DNA from: Datura wrightii
Taxonomy: Eukaryota; Streptophyta; Magnoliopsida; Solanales; Solanaceae
Length of the DNA stretch: 64,000 nt
Reading direction: 5' to 3'
Assembly: GCA_035772735.1 (NCBI GenBank)
Contig: JASDFA010000007.1
Coordinates: forward strand, 145,513,001-145,577,000
Made by a program: the position numbers and the translations under genes. Below the pieces are notes generated by a model. It saw only the letters and a list, made by a program, of their open reading frames with translations, was not told the origin of the DNA and ran no database searches. Shown in pieces: positions 48,801-61,237 of the stretch (position 1 is the stretch's first letter; the number at the start of each line of letters is the position of its first letter).

Positions 48801-51800
48801 TCCACAAAAGAAACTCTTAATTATCACTCGAGGGGCTTCAGACATGCAAAATATTCTGCAGTCACTCAAAGACCAAATGCTAGTTATATGTTTGGTACAT
48901 GGAGCCTTACAATCTACATTTTTTCTTGAAGCAGATCTAAAGAATCTGTAAAAGTTGTTAGTTTCGTTAAAGGGCAAGAAATTGCGTTTATGAAGTATCA
49001 GTTCAAAAATGTGAGTGATTAAATCATTATAGTTTGATAATATTAATAAATGAGTAAATGACTTTCGTGGTCAAAAAAGTTCGTTTTTTATTTTCATAGA
49101 GACATTGGAAAATTTTCACTTGAATTCATGCTACTAAGTGTTATGTTCATAATCTCCCCCTCTTTCTAAGGTGGAACACATGACAAGCAATATGGAGACA
49201 TATCCACAACAGCAGGGATTTGTGTGTTAGGTTTCCTTTTGCAACATAAGGTGTTGTATCCAAATACTGATTTTCTATACCTAAAAAGAATATGCTGAAC
49301 AAATGCAAAACTAAAATGGACTTGAATTTAACCAAAAGTTTGTACATCATATTAGAGAGAACTTTATTTTTTCTAAACTTAAATTTGCTGTATAATCATC
49401 ATCATTGCTCCCTTACTCTATCTTCAAATGTAAATGAAATTCAAATTCAGATCTTCAAATCACTTTTCATTTAAAGTTTCATCTTCAACTTGGATAGATT
49501 TATATGCAGATATACCAATTTCAAGTTTGACTAGCAGCTGCAATAGGAGATTCAGTTGGACACATTTGAATGTCATGTCAAACAGAATATCCACACAAAT
49601 TGGGAGTCTTTTTATCAAAATCCTCTTTGTTAACTACAAAAGTATCCTGATTCAGGTGTTGTTTCACGAGTTTCCAAGAACGTACCGGATTTAAGATACT
49701 GAGAAAGTCTTCCCACATCAATGTCTGGAGCAATAAGAAGAACTTTCCCATTTAACTTCCACAAAAGGATAGAAGCAGTCAAGTATCTGGTAAAAATGTA
49801 GATCAAACAAAGTAAGATAAAGAAAATGGATAGGAAGTTATATCATGTACAGAGTAACTACGGTTTGGTTTATCGCCACCAACATACTCAGAAATCACAG
49901 CAGCTATTGCAGCACCACTAATGCCAAAACCGAAGGTGAATATCAAAATTGGAGACAATAATGCATTTAGCAAGTTACCAGCTCCTGACAATCCAGAACT
50001 GTTCTTTGTCAGATATCAAAGTAGAAATATTTAGGAAATATTTTACTCAAACATAACAACAAAAGAGTGCTATTTATCAGACCATACAAAGGGGTGGTGG
50101 TATTAGGGGGGCACGGAGCATCAAGCAAAGACAATAATTCATTAATATAAAGCCATACTCTAGGCATATCTCCTCCCTTCCTATTAGTAGTAGTAGTTAG
50201 CAATCGTTTAGTTTCTTAGTCTCCAATGTGTGATACTATCTTGTTGTTTCATTTTCTTTGTGTCTTGCTATTTCGCTATCATATTTTTCCTGTTTCGCAA
50301 ACTTCTCTTTGAGCCGAGGGTCTATAGAAAACAGCCTCCGGGTAAGGCCTGTGTGCATCCTACCCTCCCCAAGCCCCACTTGTGAAAATACACTGGGTAT
50401 ATTGTTGTTGTAGTACTCTAGGCACATCTCAGAAGGTAGTAGCATTCCCCAGACTTGTTTCTCTATAGTTTACTGAGCTAAACAAGTTTTCAATAAAAAC
50501 TGATCTAATCCCTACTTCACCAAGATGTATAAATTTAAATGAAGTCAAACATCTAAAGGTAGTGCCTGCTAACCTACATTGTCGGAACTGTACTTAAGTA
50601 GGAAAATTTACTGTATTTGAGGCTTAATATGCAGCATTTAGCTCAACTAAAAGGGGAACATGTAAACAAAACATTTTTATCTCAACTTTACGAATGAATT
50701 TGTGAAGTTAATGTCCAAACAGAAACTTTACAGCTAGGAGCAGTTATCTGCCAACAATGTATGAATAATATTTATGAAACAGAATTATCAGGCACAAGAT
50801 GTCGGGACAGATTTCACTTGGATTTTCTTTATGTAGATCGGATAAAGTTTTTGGGTATCTTTGATACTTGCCAACAGCATATAAAGGAGTTTTTGTGTCC
50901 TTAAATCCACGAAATGTTCCTTGAGCAGCAAGTGCTATAACAACTGGTGGAGCTCCAAAGGCCCTCATTGTAAGGAATTGCTCAGCTGGTACACGCATTG
51001 GTGAATCCTGTGACACATCAACAATACCAAATAGACTTACACTGAATATCTTCACCAAACAGCAATACACAACAGAAATAGGGGGAAGCATAAATCCAAG
51101 AAGCTAAATAGGTTTGTGATGGCAGTTCCCCCCAATGACACCCCCCTCTCTGGCAGAGTCACAGGGAAGTCCAAACTTCATATTCCAATTCTAAGTTGAA
51201 TATTTTTGCCCTCATTTAAAGTAGATTATCATAATTAGGCTCGCCTACAGTGATCACTGTATTTATAAGATCTAATTGTCAATATGTCATTCTCCAAGAT
51301 ATGTTGCCCAAACAAAAATTCCTCAACAACTTACAACTTGGGGATTGGAAGGAAAAAGTTAGTGCTCATGCTAGAAGATAAATTGTTTTCCAAATTAAGA
51401 CATACAACAGATATACCCATGGTATTCATCAGGAAACTGGAGCCAACAGAAAGTCCAACAGCTTCCGCAATGCCAAGGCCAAGGGCAAGTAGCAAAGAAG
51501 TTGATACTGACGGAAGTGGTATCTTGCTTTGTGAGTCAGGTGAGCTATCTAGTTTAAGAACAAAAATATAACTCATATCAGCAACAAACAATGTTTAACA
51601 AATTAACAAGAGATGCTTCAACAAACAATCACTGTCACCTTTAGCAGTTAATGCCTGCTCTTCAGCAACGAAAGAAGTTGTGACGTTGAGCAAAGGAACA
51701 TTAAACAATTTCGAGATGAGGTTGAAAATTGATACCGAAATACCTGCTGCTGCCAATTCAACAGATCCTATAAAACACATGCACAGATAAGTAAGACAGA

Positions 51801-52857
51801 CATGGACCAGTATGTTGCACTTCATCATTTCAAAATTTTATTCCCTCCTACTTTATTTCAGTCATCTCAGAACAATACCTACTTCTTAAAGTGGGAACTA
51901 CTATAACTAAACTTTAGTTTCAACCCACTTATACACGATCTAAACTTGCTTAACAACTCTCTCCATTCCAAAATACTTGTCACGTTGTGCTTCTCGAAAG
52001 TCAAACTACATGAATTTTCACCAACATTTTAAAATTATAATTTTTTCGCCATATTAATATGAGAATAATTGCAACATATAGCACTTTTGGGTTAATCTAA
52101 ATTTTAATATTAAAACATTAAATTAATCTAATCCAATTTAACGTTAAAATATTAAATTAGTCAAATCGACTCCGGAAAAGCGAATTGTGACAAGTATTTT
52201 GGGACAAGGGAGTACTAAATTGTAAATAATGGGTAAAACTCATTTTTATCTCCCATCTTAATCCTAATAACTATATTATAATAGAGTATAATAAAGAGGG
52301 CACACTAATTATACCTAAATGTCCAACAAATGCAGTATCAACAAGTGAAGTAATGGGGTCAGAAGCAAGAGCTAACGCCGCGGGCAATGCAATGGACACA
52401 ATATCCCATCCAATTCCATCGAATTTCAGCACTTCCCTGGAATAACCAAACACACAAATCAGGAAGAAGATTAAAAAAACACCAACAAGAAATAACAAAA
52501 GCTAGTGTGTCGAAGATAATACAGAAAGGAAGTGACTGAATCCAACAACGACAATGAGGAGGACGAGGAGGAGGATGGAAGATCCGGATCGGTTCCCGGG
52601 TCAGGGTCCGGACACTTGACCCGACTTTCCCCGTAATCAGAATTTGAATTATGAATCGAATTTTTGGATAGGGTTGTAGGTTTTTTGTCAGCAGATGATT
52701 TGACGAGCGTAGTACGGAGTCGAGCCGAGCAATTAGTAGTATTCCTTTGTTGAAGATTAGTACAGTAGCAGAAATAACTGTAATTGTGATTTTTCTGGCG
52801 AAGAGACTGAGTAAATAAGGGATTCATAATATATTGGTGGTGAAGACCAGACGCCAT
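45878..52857 (-). CDS. DTX44: Plastid MATE-family transporter (DETOXIFICATION 44 type)
   Basis: Thirteen exons in transcript order: 52523-52857, 52315-52436, 51639-51767, 51406-51548, 50872-51007, 49888-49984, 49686-49786, 48403-48566, 47933-48004, 47682-47798, 47299-47394, 46497-46618, 45878-45941. They sum to 565 residues plus stop, all in frame. Residues about 1-110 are Ser/Thr/Asn-rich and lack an ordered fold, fitting a chloroplast transit peptide. Then follow about 12 membrane helices of a MATE antiporter: DPITSLVDTAFVGHLG (helix 1-2 signature), SKLFNVPLLNVTTSFVAEEQ, PAEQFLTMRAFGAPP, FRGFKDTKTPLYAVG, LNALLSPILIF, GHQICVEVWLAVSLLTDALA, FVAGSQPINAIAFVLDGLYYG. The transported substrate is unknown from sequence. 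The exon 3 donor is uncertain: one at 51638 (used here) or another 12 bases downstream would both hold frame. The fifth intron has a GC donor. Confidence 0.92.
50173..50413 (+). mobile_element. SINE-like retroelement with 17-bp target duplications
   Basis: Flanked by TACTCTAGGCATATCTC (50156-50172) and TACTCTAGGCACATCTC (50414-50430), one mismatch in 17. The body ends with GAGCCGAGGGTCTATAG, CCTACCCTCCCCAAGCCCCA, ACACTGGGTA and a TTGTTGTTG tail, all hallmarks of the Solanaceae TS-type SINE 3' region. It lies in the fifth DTX44 intron, antisense to the gene. The 5' part shows no clear tRNA boxes, so the family assignment rests on the tail. Confidence 0.8.
51957..52212. mobile_element. Stowaway-like MITE in the second DTX44 intron
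   Basis: Begins CTCTCTCCATTCCAAAATAC TTGTCAC and ends GTGACAAGTATTTTGGGACAAGGGAG followed by TA: clear inverted repeats of about 25 bp with three or so mismatches. The left TA is not intact. Length is about 256 bp. The sequence family differs from the copy at 28467. Confidence 0.75.
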
Positions 52858-53436
52858 TTTTGCTCAATTTCACAGAGAAAAAAAATATCAGATTGGTTGG
52901 GGAAGAAAGTAAAATTATCAAATTTGTTTATTATATCAACTGAATTAACGGCTGGAACGCGAGTTCTTTAAATAAAATATCTTTTTGTTAGTAGTACACT
53001 ACTTTATAAGTACGTACACTGTACCGACGCTCGTGGGCGCCAAATTTTGTGGCTCATACAAAACCTTCACTAAACCGCTTTGCCAATACATCCCGTGGTA
53101 ACAAAAATATATTATTCTAACAAATGTCATTAATAATTATAGTATCAAATATTTTCTAGCGAGCTCTAATATAATTTGATTTATAAGTAAGCATTTGTTA
53201 TAAAATATGAGTAATCTTAAATTCTTCTAGAGTCGCTTCTCAAAAGTTTCTCTGGATTAGATTGAAATTTTATTCATTTGTAGATGGAGCTTTGAAAGCA
53301 GTTAGGCATAGAGGAAAGTTATGAGCATTACGTTTATCAAATCTGCCACCGAATCACTTATGTTATGATATTCTACATCCTGGGTCTCCAATCAATCATA
53401 AGCGGGGTGAGAAAATGGATTTGCCTCTTTCATTTA
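52858..53436. other. DTX44 upstream region
   Basis: Promoter-side flank of the minus-strand transporter. A TATTTAAAG-like word (minus strand, about 52966-52974) lies about 110 bp before the ATG and might be the TATA element. No other gene is seen. Confidence 0.35.
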
Positions 53437-53762
53437 GGGGTCGTTTGGTAGCTGATTTGAAGGTGAATTATGTAAGTATTAAATTTTACATAAGTAATGC
53501 TACATTTGGTAGCTAATTAGAAGGTGAGTTATTCATGTATAAAATTAATACAGTGTTTGATTTGTAATTTAAAAATCTGCATAATTAATACATATATAAG
53601 TTACGAGGGAATTTATGTATTATATATCTTATGCAGGATAAAAGGTGGAATAAGTAATACATAAATAACTATACCCTATATAAAAGAATGCATAGATTTT
53701 CTCATAACTAATTTATGTACTACTAATACCCACGTAACTCTAACCAACTAGTAAACAACCCC
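53437..53762. mobile_element. Tourist-like (PIF/Harbinger) MITE
   Basis: Begins GGGGTCGTTTGGTAG and ends CTAGTAAACAACCCC, whose reverse complement is GGGGTTGTTTACTAG. TTA occurs directly on both sides (53434-53436 and 53763-53765), the target site of PIF/Harbinger elements. Length is 326 bp. Internal ATTACTTATGTA-like words are repeated in both orientations. Confidence 0.75.
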
Positions 53763-53765
53763 TTA

Positions 53766-55400
53766 GTATTCAATGTCAAATCGGATGCTTAACTGCCCAA
53801 CTATGGAGAAAGCCAAATTTTAACTTCATGCCTTGACCTAGACCTCACATCGATCGTTGTCCATTGGACTCATCAATCAATCTTGACTCTCACTAAATTT
53901 AGTCCCATTTGAAATTTAACATCTCCTTTGTCCGGAAATTTGTTAGTATTCCATCTAAACTCTAAACTTTCTAACATATTACCCCTTGACTAAGACTCTT
54001 TACTCCTTCTGATCACTGAACTCAACTATATCATGAAATAGAAGTTAACAACCACCATCATACGTTCCTACCTTCCCAGCTCAACTCATATCCATATTCA
54101 AATCAAACCCGTTTCTAACCACTTTTAACTGAATTCAATTATATTCATTAAATCGTCAACTTTAGTATCCCCTTGAGCCTTTTGTCTCGTTAACTTTCCT
54201 AGCTTTTTTTTCAATTTTATCATGAATTAAATGTCCAACAATCAAATGAGTTTTTACTTCCTTCTCTATTTTCTGTTAAATATTCTACCATTAATTTTGT
54301 TTCAAGAACAAACTTTATAGTAATGCAATGGTGGAAATTGTAAGGAGTACTAATTGCATTCATGTCAAACGTGATGAAGTGTTTAAGAAAAAAAAAGTTG
54401 ACCTTAGCTTGTTGGTACTTGAACAAGAGTAGCATCATCTCATAATTAACAAATTTGTAGCCTTCAAAAATAATTAAATAATAATAATAATAATAATTTT
54501 ATCTTAAATATTTATACCAAGACTAGCTTAGACTCAAAATAATATATATTTTCCACACAAAGCACTTATAGTCCTCTTTCTTTAATATAGTGGTGCATTT
54601 GTAGTCGTAACTCCAAATATCATTAGTTTTTTAACAGACCTCTCCCCACGTGCATGGCACATGAGCAGGTTTACAGCCAATTGTGGTTGTTCATCCAGGT
54701 AATTAATTATAAATAACAACGAATAATGATGTGCTCGAATTTCACATCCTCCAAACTTTAGGGGCCATAGTATGGACCAATTACAATACTATGGCAAAAT
54801 TCTGTTCTAGCTTTGAAGATGTGTTTGTTTGTTATATATATCGATCTTTTTTGGGAGCCATTTTTCTTGTTAATTGTGCTGAGATGTTATTTGTTGTACC
54901 AATACTGGCAAAACTTCGAGATGAATTTGCTACATAATTATCACAGTTAAGTAACCTTTTGAGATACTTACTCCAAATACGAGTAGGAAGATATGGAAAT
55001 TGCCAAAATTTTGTACATTTGTTTTCTCATTAAAAATAAAAGAAAGTGAGAAGCCATTCATTCGATTTCCATTTGTTCCATACCACAAATTTAAACTTGC
55101 ACAGGAATCTTAGTCCCCCTCTATAATATCCCAAAACTCACTTATGTATGTTGTTCTTGGTACACACTCGCTTAAATAGAAATACTCTTGGGCATAACCA
55201 AATAACTATTTTTTCTATAATGCTGACGCTCTGCCAATTTGAACAAACCTCAGCTAGTTCTGCGGGTACATACTACCTCCCACCAGTACTTGTACAGAGA
55301 ATCACCAAACTATCAAAGCGAACTCAGACAAAAGAATTATGATCTCTTCACTGCGTAATAAACCTTGAGGTTCAAGATTTAGCTTCAATACTAACAGCCG
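53766..55400. other. Intergenic, no supported gene
   Basis: An (ATA)n run lies near 54478-54496. A 68-codon plus-strand frame at 54731-54937 has no recognisable domain or joinable exon and is not called. 55400-55507 is probably the 3' untranslated region of the TBL gene. Confidence 0.4.
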
Positions 55401-55507
55401 AAGTACAGTATGATCCATTTGAGATGTACATTATGTTCAAGGTGTGAACTTTTTTCTTTTTTACTCCAAGGATAGTGGAAAGATTACTTACAAAGTGTAC
55501 CTGTTTT

Positions 55508-58500
55508 TCATAAAAACTGAAATAGCAGCTCATTCCATACATCAGGCACGCCAGGCAAGCACCAATGGATGCAATCAGAGTAACTTGCAGGGTCTGCTAA
55601 TCTCTCAGGAGTCAGTGCCTCCCAAAACTTACGGTAGATGGAAGGGTGGCCGTCTTTCCTGTATTCTGAGAGCTGAGTAATGTTGAGAACGTTAACCTTT
55701 GAGCCCAACCTAGAGAGTGTCTTCTCCACCATCTGCATTGTGGGCAAGTCAGAGTCTATGCCCCAGTATGTTCCATTTATGGGAAGCTTCTCATTGTAGC
55801 AGTTTCCTTCACTTCCTGGTTCCCATTCTCCTTTCCTGAATGTTGAAAGAATAAATCAAGAAAAAATGTGATTTCTTACAGTAGGGAATACACAAGAACA
55901 AAGAAAAGAATCTTTCATGTTGGATTTCCATCAATTGCCTATATTAAAACATAAAACTAAATGCTATGGCCTTTTGGACCCAACGAGTATTAGAAATGGA
56001 TAATTAGAATGGTCACTTGCCCTTTCTACTCACTGTTTCATATCTGGTAATCAGAAACGCATTCATGCACAAGACAAGTGATTATGGTTCTCCGGGAGCC
56101 TATTGCCTACAGAATGGACTCATAATCATAGCGCATCTTTGAATTGATATTTGGGATATCAGCAAATGCTCATAGGCAAATGAAATTGAGAGCTTTATGT
56201 TCTGTGCAAACTTTTGATCTATTGAGTTCACCAACAATGCTTGATCTGGATTGACAATCGAGCTAAAAAGTTTACATCAGCTACTTAACATTAGATGCAA
56301 AAATCAACATACACAAAAGATGCTGATTTCAATCTCCTAATTGTTCATATATAATAATCAAAATTGATTCTAAACTTTGGAATACAGTCAAATCCGTGCA
56401 CCATGCCACAGAGTTGCTAAAGAGTCACCGAAGCACACTGGTAACCAGCAAAACTCATGTCATGTTTGTCAAATAATTTAGACTTTGGTAATTAAGTACA
56501 TAAAGTGAGCTTTAGCAATAAAGAAGAGCTCCTCACTTACGTGAAATGTGTAGGGGACATAGTGACAAAAAAGACCTTCTTCGCGGGATCAACATTGGTA
56601 TCCACCCAACTTGCCCAGGCTTCCATAGCTAACTCCATGCCTCCCAATCCATTTATTTCCTCGCAAACTCCATTTTCTTCAGTACTCCATCTAAAAGGTA
56701 ATGGAACTGATAAAAATGCAATTTCTTTTTCTTTGCGAAATTCGATTTATTCTAAATTAGAAAGAAAAAAAGTTTTGATAGTTCCTGGTAAGCTGAAAGT
56801 TCGCAATTTGAAGAAGTATGAAATAGGTCAATCCAGCAGATATAGAATGGCAAAAGAGAAAGCAATCGCTCCTCTTTCAACCTTTTTATCTTTTAAATTT
56901 TCGTTTTATCAGCTTTCTCAGATGTCAAGTATTAGTTCTTGGCATATCCACTGAAGTCATGGAAATAATTAGAGTTCATACTTACAATAACTTAACAGGT
57001 CCCTGTCTCCACCAAAGATATGAATTGAAGACCAATATATCGGCATGCATCCATTCAGATGAATGCCTAAGAAGTGAATCTGGACGCAGTATTCGCTCAG
57101 ACAGTCTGTGATCAACTGGATCATCAGAATTTGATTCAACAAGAAGAGGAGCCCAAAGAAACTCTATGCTGGCGTTGTATTCCTATCATCAACACAGAAA
57201 CACTTGAATTTAGTAACGGATTTAAATTATCTTCACATAATCATCAACATCTACAGATACCGAAGTATGTTTAAACTTTACATCATATGAAGTTTGAGAT
57301 CACTTAGATGAATGACACATTTCATATACTGAATATTTTCACTTGACCTCTGCTCTAAATATCGAAAGGTGGGCCTGTGGTGTCATGAACTTCTTATCAG
57401 CTGGAATAACAGATTGCATTAGACACACCATGGATATCCACTGTCCTCTATTCAGTGAGTCTCCCACAAACATCAGTCTCTTCCCTCTTAATTTCTCCCA
57501 CATTTCAGTCACATTCCATCTGTGTATCAACATTAACGAGTCAATTAACATAACAAGCAAGACATACCAATTTCTACAACATGGTACAAGAATTGAAACA
57601 TTATAGAGTGAGATTAACCAATCTGAGATTTTATCATTTGGTTAGTACTAAGAAATTACTCACATATTCTTTCATCCAACGTTACAATTGGTTCGTGAAT
57701 GTTGTTATACTTAAAATATTGGTTTCAGTGAACCACATTAATGCTCTTTCATCTGAATATTAATATTAGAAACATACTAAACTTGGTCCAGCATAAATAG
57801 GTACAATAACAAATGAGCTATTACACAAAAGCAGAACAATCAAAATTTACCTCTTCAAATTGCAGTGATGAGGTTGCCATCTCCAGTACTGGTACTCCAG
57901 ATCTTGCCTACCATGCTTGTGGCACGCCAATTGATCAGACATATAAGGACAATCAGACTCTTCATACAGTGGATGTGAACTGTTATCAAACACCCATTCG
58001 CCAGAAAAATAATCACACGTTTCCGGCATTTCTCTCCGGCCACCGGTCTCCGGTTTAAAGATATCCCATTCAGCTCTCTTCCCACTATACTTCACAGTAG
58101 AGTGGCAAACACTGGATTTATCCAAAGGCACTACAAACACCAGAAAAATATTTGAAATTCATCAAATGGGTCCTTGTTTCTGAGCACGAATTTCAAGAAA
58201 ATGCAGGAAAAACATCATATTTAAAAAGTGAAAAGGAAAAAAAACACAAACAATCCCTAGACAAGTTGCTCATGAAACGAAGAAAATGTTGAAACTAAAG
58301 GATTCTAATGACCCACGAAATTAGAAGACGACTAACCTGGAGGATTTCTTGGGAGGGTGAGGTTTTTCACAGTGTGGCTAGATTGGAACAAAGGATCTTC
58401 TTCCTTGGGTGAAGAAGATGAATCACCATTGTGGGTGTTGTGTTTTGAATGAATTTCTTGAATGTTAATTTCATTATAGAGAATAGAGAAAACGATGAAG

Positions 58501-58559
58501 ACGAAGAAGACGAGTGCTATGAGAGGATACTGTGTTTTCTTCTTCGGCCATTTCTGCAT
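55508..58559 (-). CDS. Trichome birefringence-like (TBL) polysaccharide O-acetyltransferase
   Basis: Six exons in transcript order (58337-58559, 57851-58130, 57348-57519, 56986-57182, 56541-56690, 55508-55835), all GT-AG and in frame, give 449 residues, normal for the family. A short basic cytosolic N-terminus (MQKWPKKK) is followed by one hydrophobic helix at about 11-28, so it is a type II Golgi membrane protein. The TBL domain begins at the CDYFSGEWVFD segment (about 113-123). The GDS catalytic motif is VGDSLNRGQW (S189), and the DxxH motif is D428-CI-H431 in DCIHWCLPGVPDVWNELL near the C-terminus. Serine and Asp/His form the acetyl-transfer machinery known for TBL29. Overall look is closest to the TBL33/34/35 group, which acetylates xylan; exact polymer and position cannot be read from sequence. 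Confidence 0.94.
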
Positions 58560-58689
58560 CGCGCGTGTGTGAGAGAGAGAGAGAAATGAAGAAGACTGAA
58601 GAATGTTTGATTGACTAATCTAATTTAGGCATTTTGGACAGCCGACAGTGACGCCCTTTTAAATCTGAGCAACTTCAATCAAAATAATA

Positions 58690-58915
58690 CTCGCTTTTTT
58701 AATTGCTATTTTTATTTAAAATAATTATTTTAAAATTAAAACAAATTAATTATAGTTTACTAATTTTATTTTTAGTATTTAGATTTATTTTAAAATGTAC
58801 TATTGTATATTTTTAAAAAATAATAAAGTTATATTAATCAAATTATTATCCTTATTAATTTTTTCTTAATAGGTATACAAATTTAATCCTAACAATTAAA
58901 ATAGAACAGAGGAAG
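58690..58915. mobile_element. Stowaway-like MITE upstream of the TBL gene
   Basis: Begins CTCGCTTTTTTAATTGC and ends CAATTAAAATAGAACAGAGGAAG. It is flanked by TA at 58688-58689 and 58916-58917. The interior words TTTAGTATTTAGATT and TAATAGGTATACAAATTTAATCC are shared with the copies at 28467 and 60605. It lies about 130 bp upstream of the TBL start codon. Confidence 0.65.
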
Positions 58916-58917
58916 TA

Positions 58918-59416
58918 TCTGTTAATTGCTATTAATTAAAGTATAATTTTGATGATTTTGTTTGCCTATTTGGCAAAAATTACTAATTACGAAAGTTACA
59001 AAATCTACATACACTTACAAAAAAATTCAGTGAATATACGATAAATTAGAGGTTGTTTGACAGAAATATATAAGAATAATACTTAATAGAGTGATTAGTA
59101 ATGCTTGCGTTAGTTATGTTGAAATTACTTCTAATACATTATTTGATTTGATGTGTTGAAAATAACATTAATTTTTAAAAAATATATATTTATAAAAATA
59201 TCCTCCACAAATAAGATAGAGATCATGTGAAAAATGTTATGAGGGGTCATTATGTCTTTAACCATGCTAATGCATACATTACAATTATTAATATCATAAT
59301 TTTTTATGAATTAGTTACACATAATATAATATCAAATAAAATATTTTAAAAAATATATCAAATAAAAAATTAATAATATATAAAATTAATATATATATTA
59401 TTTTTTAATGCATTCT
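58918..59416. other. AT-rich intergenic, no gene seen
   Basis: AT-rich sequence between two MITEs, with no open frame or repeat strong enough to annotate. Confidence 0.4.
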
Positions 59417-59424
59417 GTCAAATG

Positions 59425-60322
59425 TAGGGGTGGGCATTCGGTTTTTCGGTTCGATTTTTTTAAATTTCGGTTCGGTTTTTTCGGTTTTCGGTTTTTCATG
59501 TAGTGTACCGAACACTGAACCAAACTAATTCGGTTCGGTTCGGTTTTTTTTAAATTCGGTTCGATTTTTTCGGTTTTTCTAATTCGGTTTTTTCGGTTAT
59601 GGGCCTAATTAATGGGCTATTTTTTAACTTACAAAATGAGCTATTTTTAAATTAAAAATAAGTTGTTTTATCTTTTTAAATTCAAAATAAATTATTTTAA
59701 GTTTGAATTCTAAAGTTTAATTCAACTAAGCTTAATTTTAACTTTTTAAATAAAGAAAATAGTGGGATCAATTGATTTACATTTAGTAGTACATACATAA
59801 CATTTGAATTTCTGATAATAAATTTTCTCATATGCTTAATATCCTTATAACAAAACCAATAAAAAGTTAAGGATCTTTTAAGATTTTAATAATCTATGGT
59901 GCCTAATTTCTTGTTAAATAAATATGATATATTTCATTTTTCTTTCAAAGCATATTAATAATAGTAAGAATTTTCTTAACATGCTAAAACTATTATAAAA
60001 CTTGTTATTTATAAAAAAAACTTAAGCAATTGTATCAATTATATAAATAATTCTCTAAATGTAAATGTGCTTTGAGATTTGGGTTGGGTGTAGTATTTTT
60101 ATTTTTTTGAAATTAAGTTATAATTTAAAAAAAAAATGTAAAATTTCGGTTAAACCGAAAAACCGACAAACCGAAATATAAAAACCGAAAACCGAACCAA
60201 AAAATCGAAATTTTAAAAAAAAATCAAAACCGAACCGAAAAACCGAAAAAACCGAAACCGAAAAACCGAATTAATTCGGTTCGGTTCGATTTTTCGGTTT
60301 TCAATTTTTTTTCCCACCCCTA
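59425..60322. mobile_element. hAT-type MITE with long CGGTT-rich inverted ends
   Basis: Begins TAGGGGTGGGCATTCGG and ends AAAATTGAAAACCG-complementary sequence closing with CCCACCCCTA; outer termini TAGGGGTGGG / CCCACCCCTA are perfect inverted repeats. Each arm (about 59425-59600 and 60145-60322) is packed with CGGTTCGGTTTTT words or their complement AAAAACCGAACCG. GTCAAATG flanks it perfectly at 59417-59424 and 60323-60330, the 8-bp duplication expected of hAT transposase. Length is 898 bp with no coding capacity. Perfect flanks suggest a fairly young insertion. Confidence 0.92.
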
Positions 60323-60604
60323 GTCAAATGAATCCTAAAAGTATATGGTAGTTAAGCATGTATATAATCTTTAATCAATTATAATATGCACTTTTTGTTC
60401 CTATGTAGCTGGTGAATTTTCACAAATTTAAAAAAATTATTAACCGTTAAATTATTTAATTATTCATATGTTATATTTAAAAAATTATTATTCTGTATTT
60501 GGAGGATACTTGGTTTTAGAAATAGTTTAAATGTAAGATATTTTCTATATAATGAACCAAAATCATATATTTAAATTAATTAAAAAATTAAATATAGCTA
60601 AATA

Positions 60605-60867
60605 CTTTTTCTATTTCATTTAAATTGCTAGGATAATATCCTATACACCCATTAAAAAAAATTAATAGAGATGGTAATTTGACTAATATAATCTTATTAA
60701 TTTTTTAGTAACATATAATAATATTTTCTTTCACATTATTGAATGATTTTAAATACTAAAGATAGAATTGAAAAAAAATAGTTATTTATCTATTAAATTT
60801 TGAAACTAACAAATATTTAAAGTAATTATTTTTAGTATACTTAATACTTAAAATGGAAAGGAGGGAG
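60605..60867. mobile_element. Stowaway-like MITE
   Basis: Begins CTTTTTCTATTTCATTTAAA and ends TTAAAATGGAAAGGAGGGAG. It is flanked by TA at 60603-60604 and 60868-60869. Length is 263 bp. It is in the same orientation as the copy at 42967. Confidence 0.75.
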
Positions 60868-61237
60868 TATTATTAAGAACTAAAATCAGAATTCTATGGA
60901 CAATTAGAGGGCCAAAAGTGCTATTATTCCTAAGACTAGATTAAAATGCCATTAATTGTGGTGTTTATTAACAACGGAACGGGTCCCACCTTCATGATTC
61001 CTTGATAACGTGCATCTAACTACGCGTTTTACATATTTTAACGTGCTTCCCATTACAATTTAGTTTTTTAAAAAAAAACTGTACGATTTATCCATAATCT
61101 CTTCGCTATTTTTGCTTTTCAAGAAAACACTTTTTAGGAAAAAAATTGATTCTTATTTATTTTCTTGTGTGTGTTATGTAAATATTATTTTAAAATTATT
61201 TATATATATTTAAAATTGAAATACAGAACTATGAGAA

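Noticed and set aside
54731..54937. 68-codon plus-strand open frame with hydrophobic stretches
   Set aside because: No family resemblance and no neighbouring exons; likely chance.
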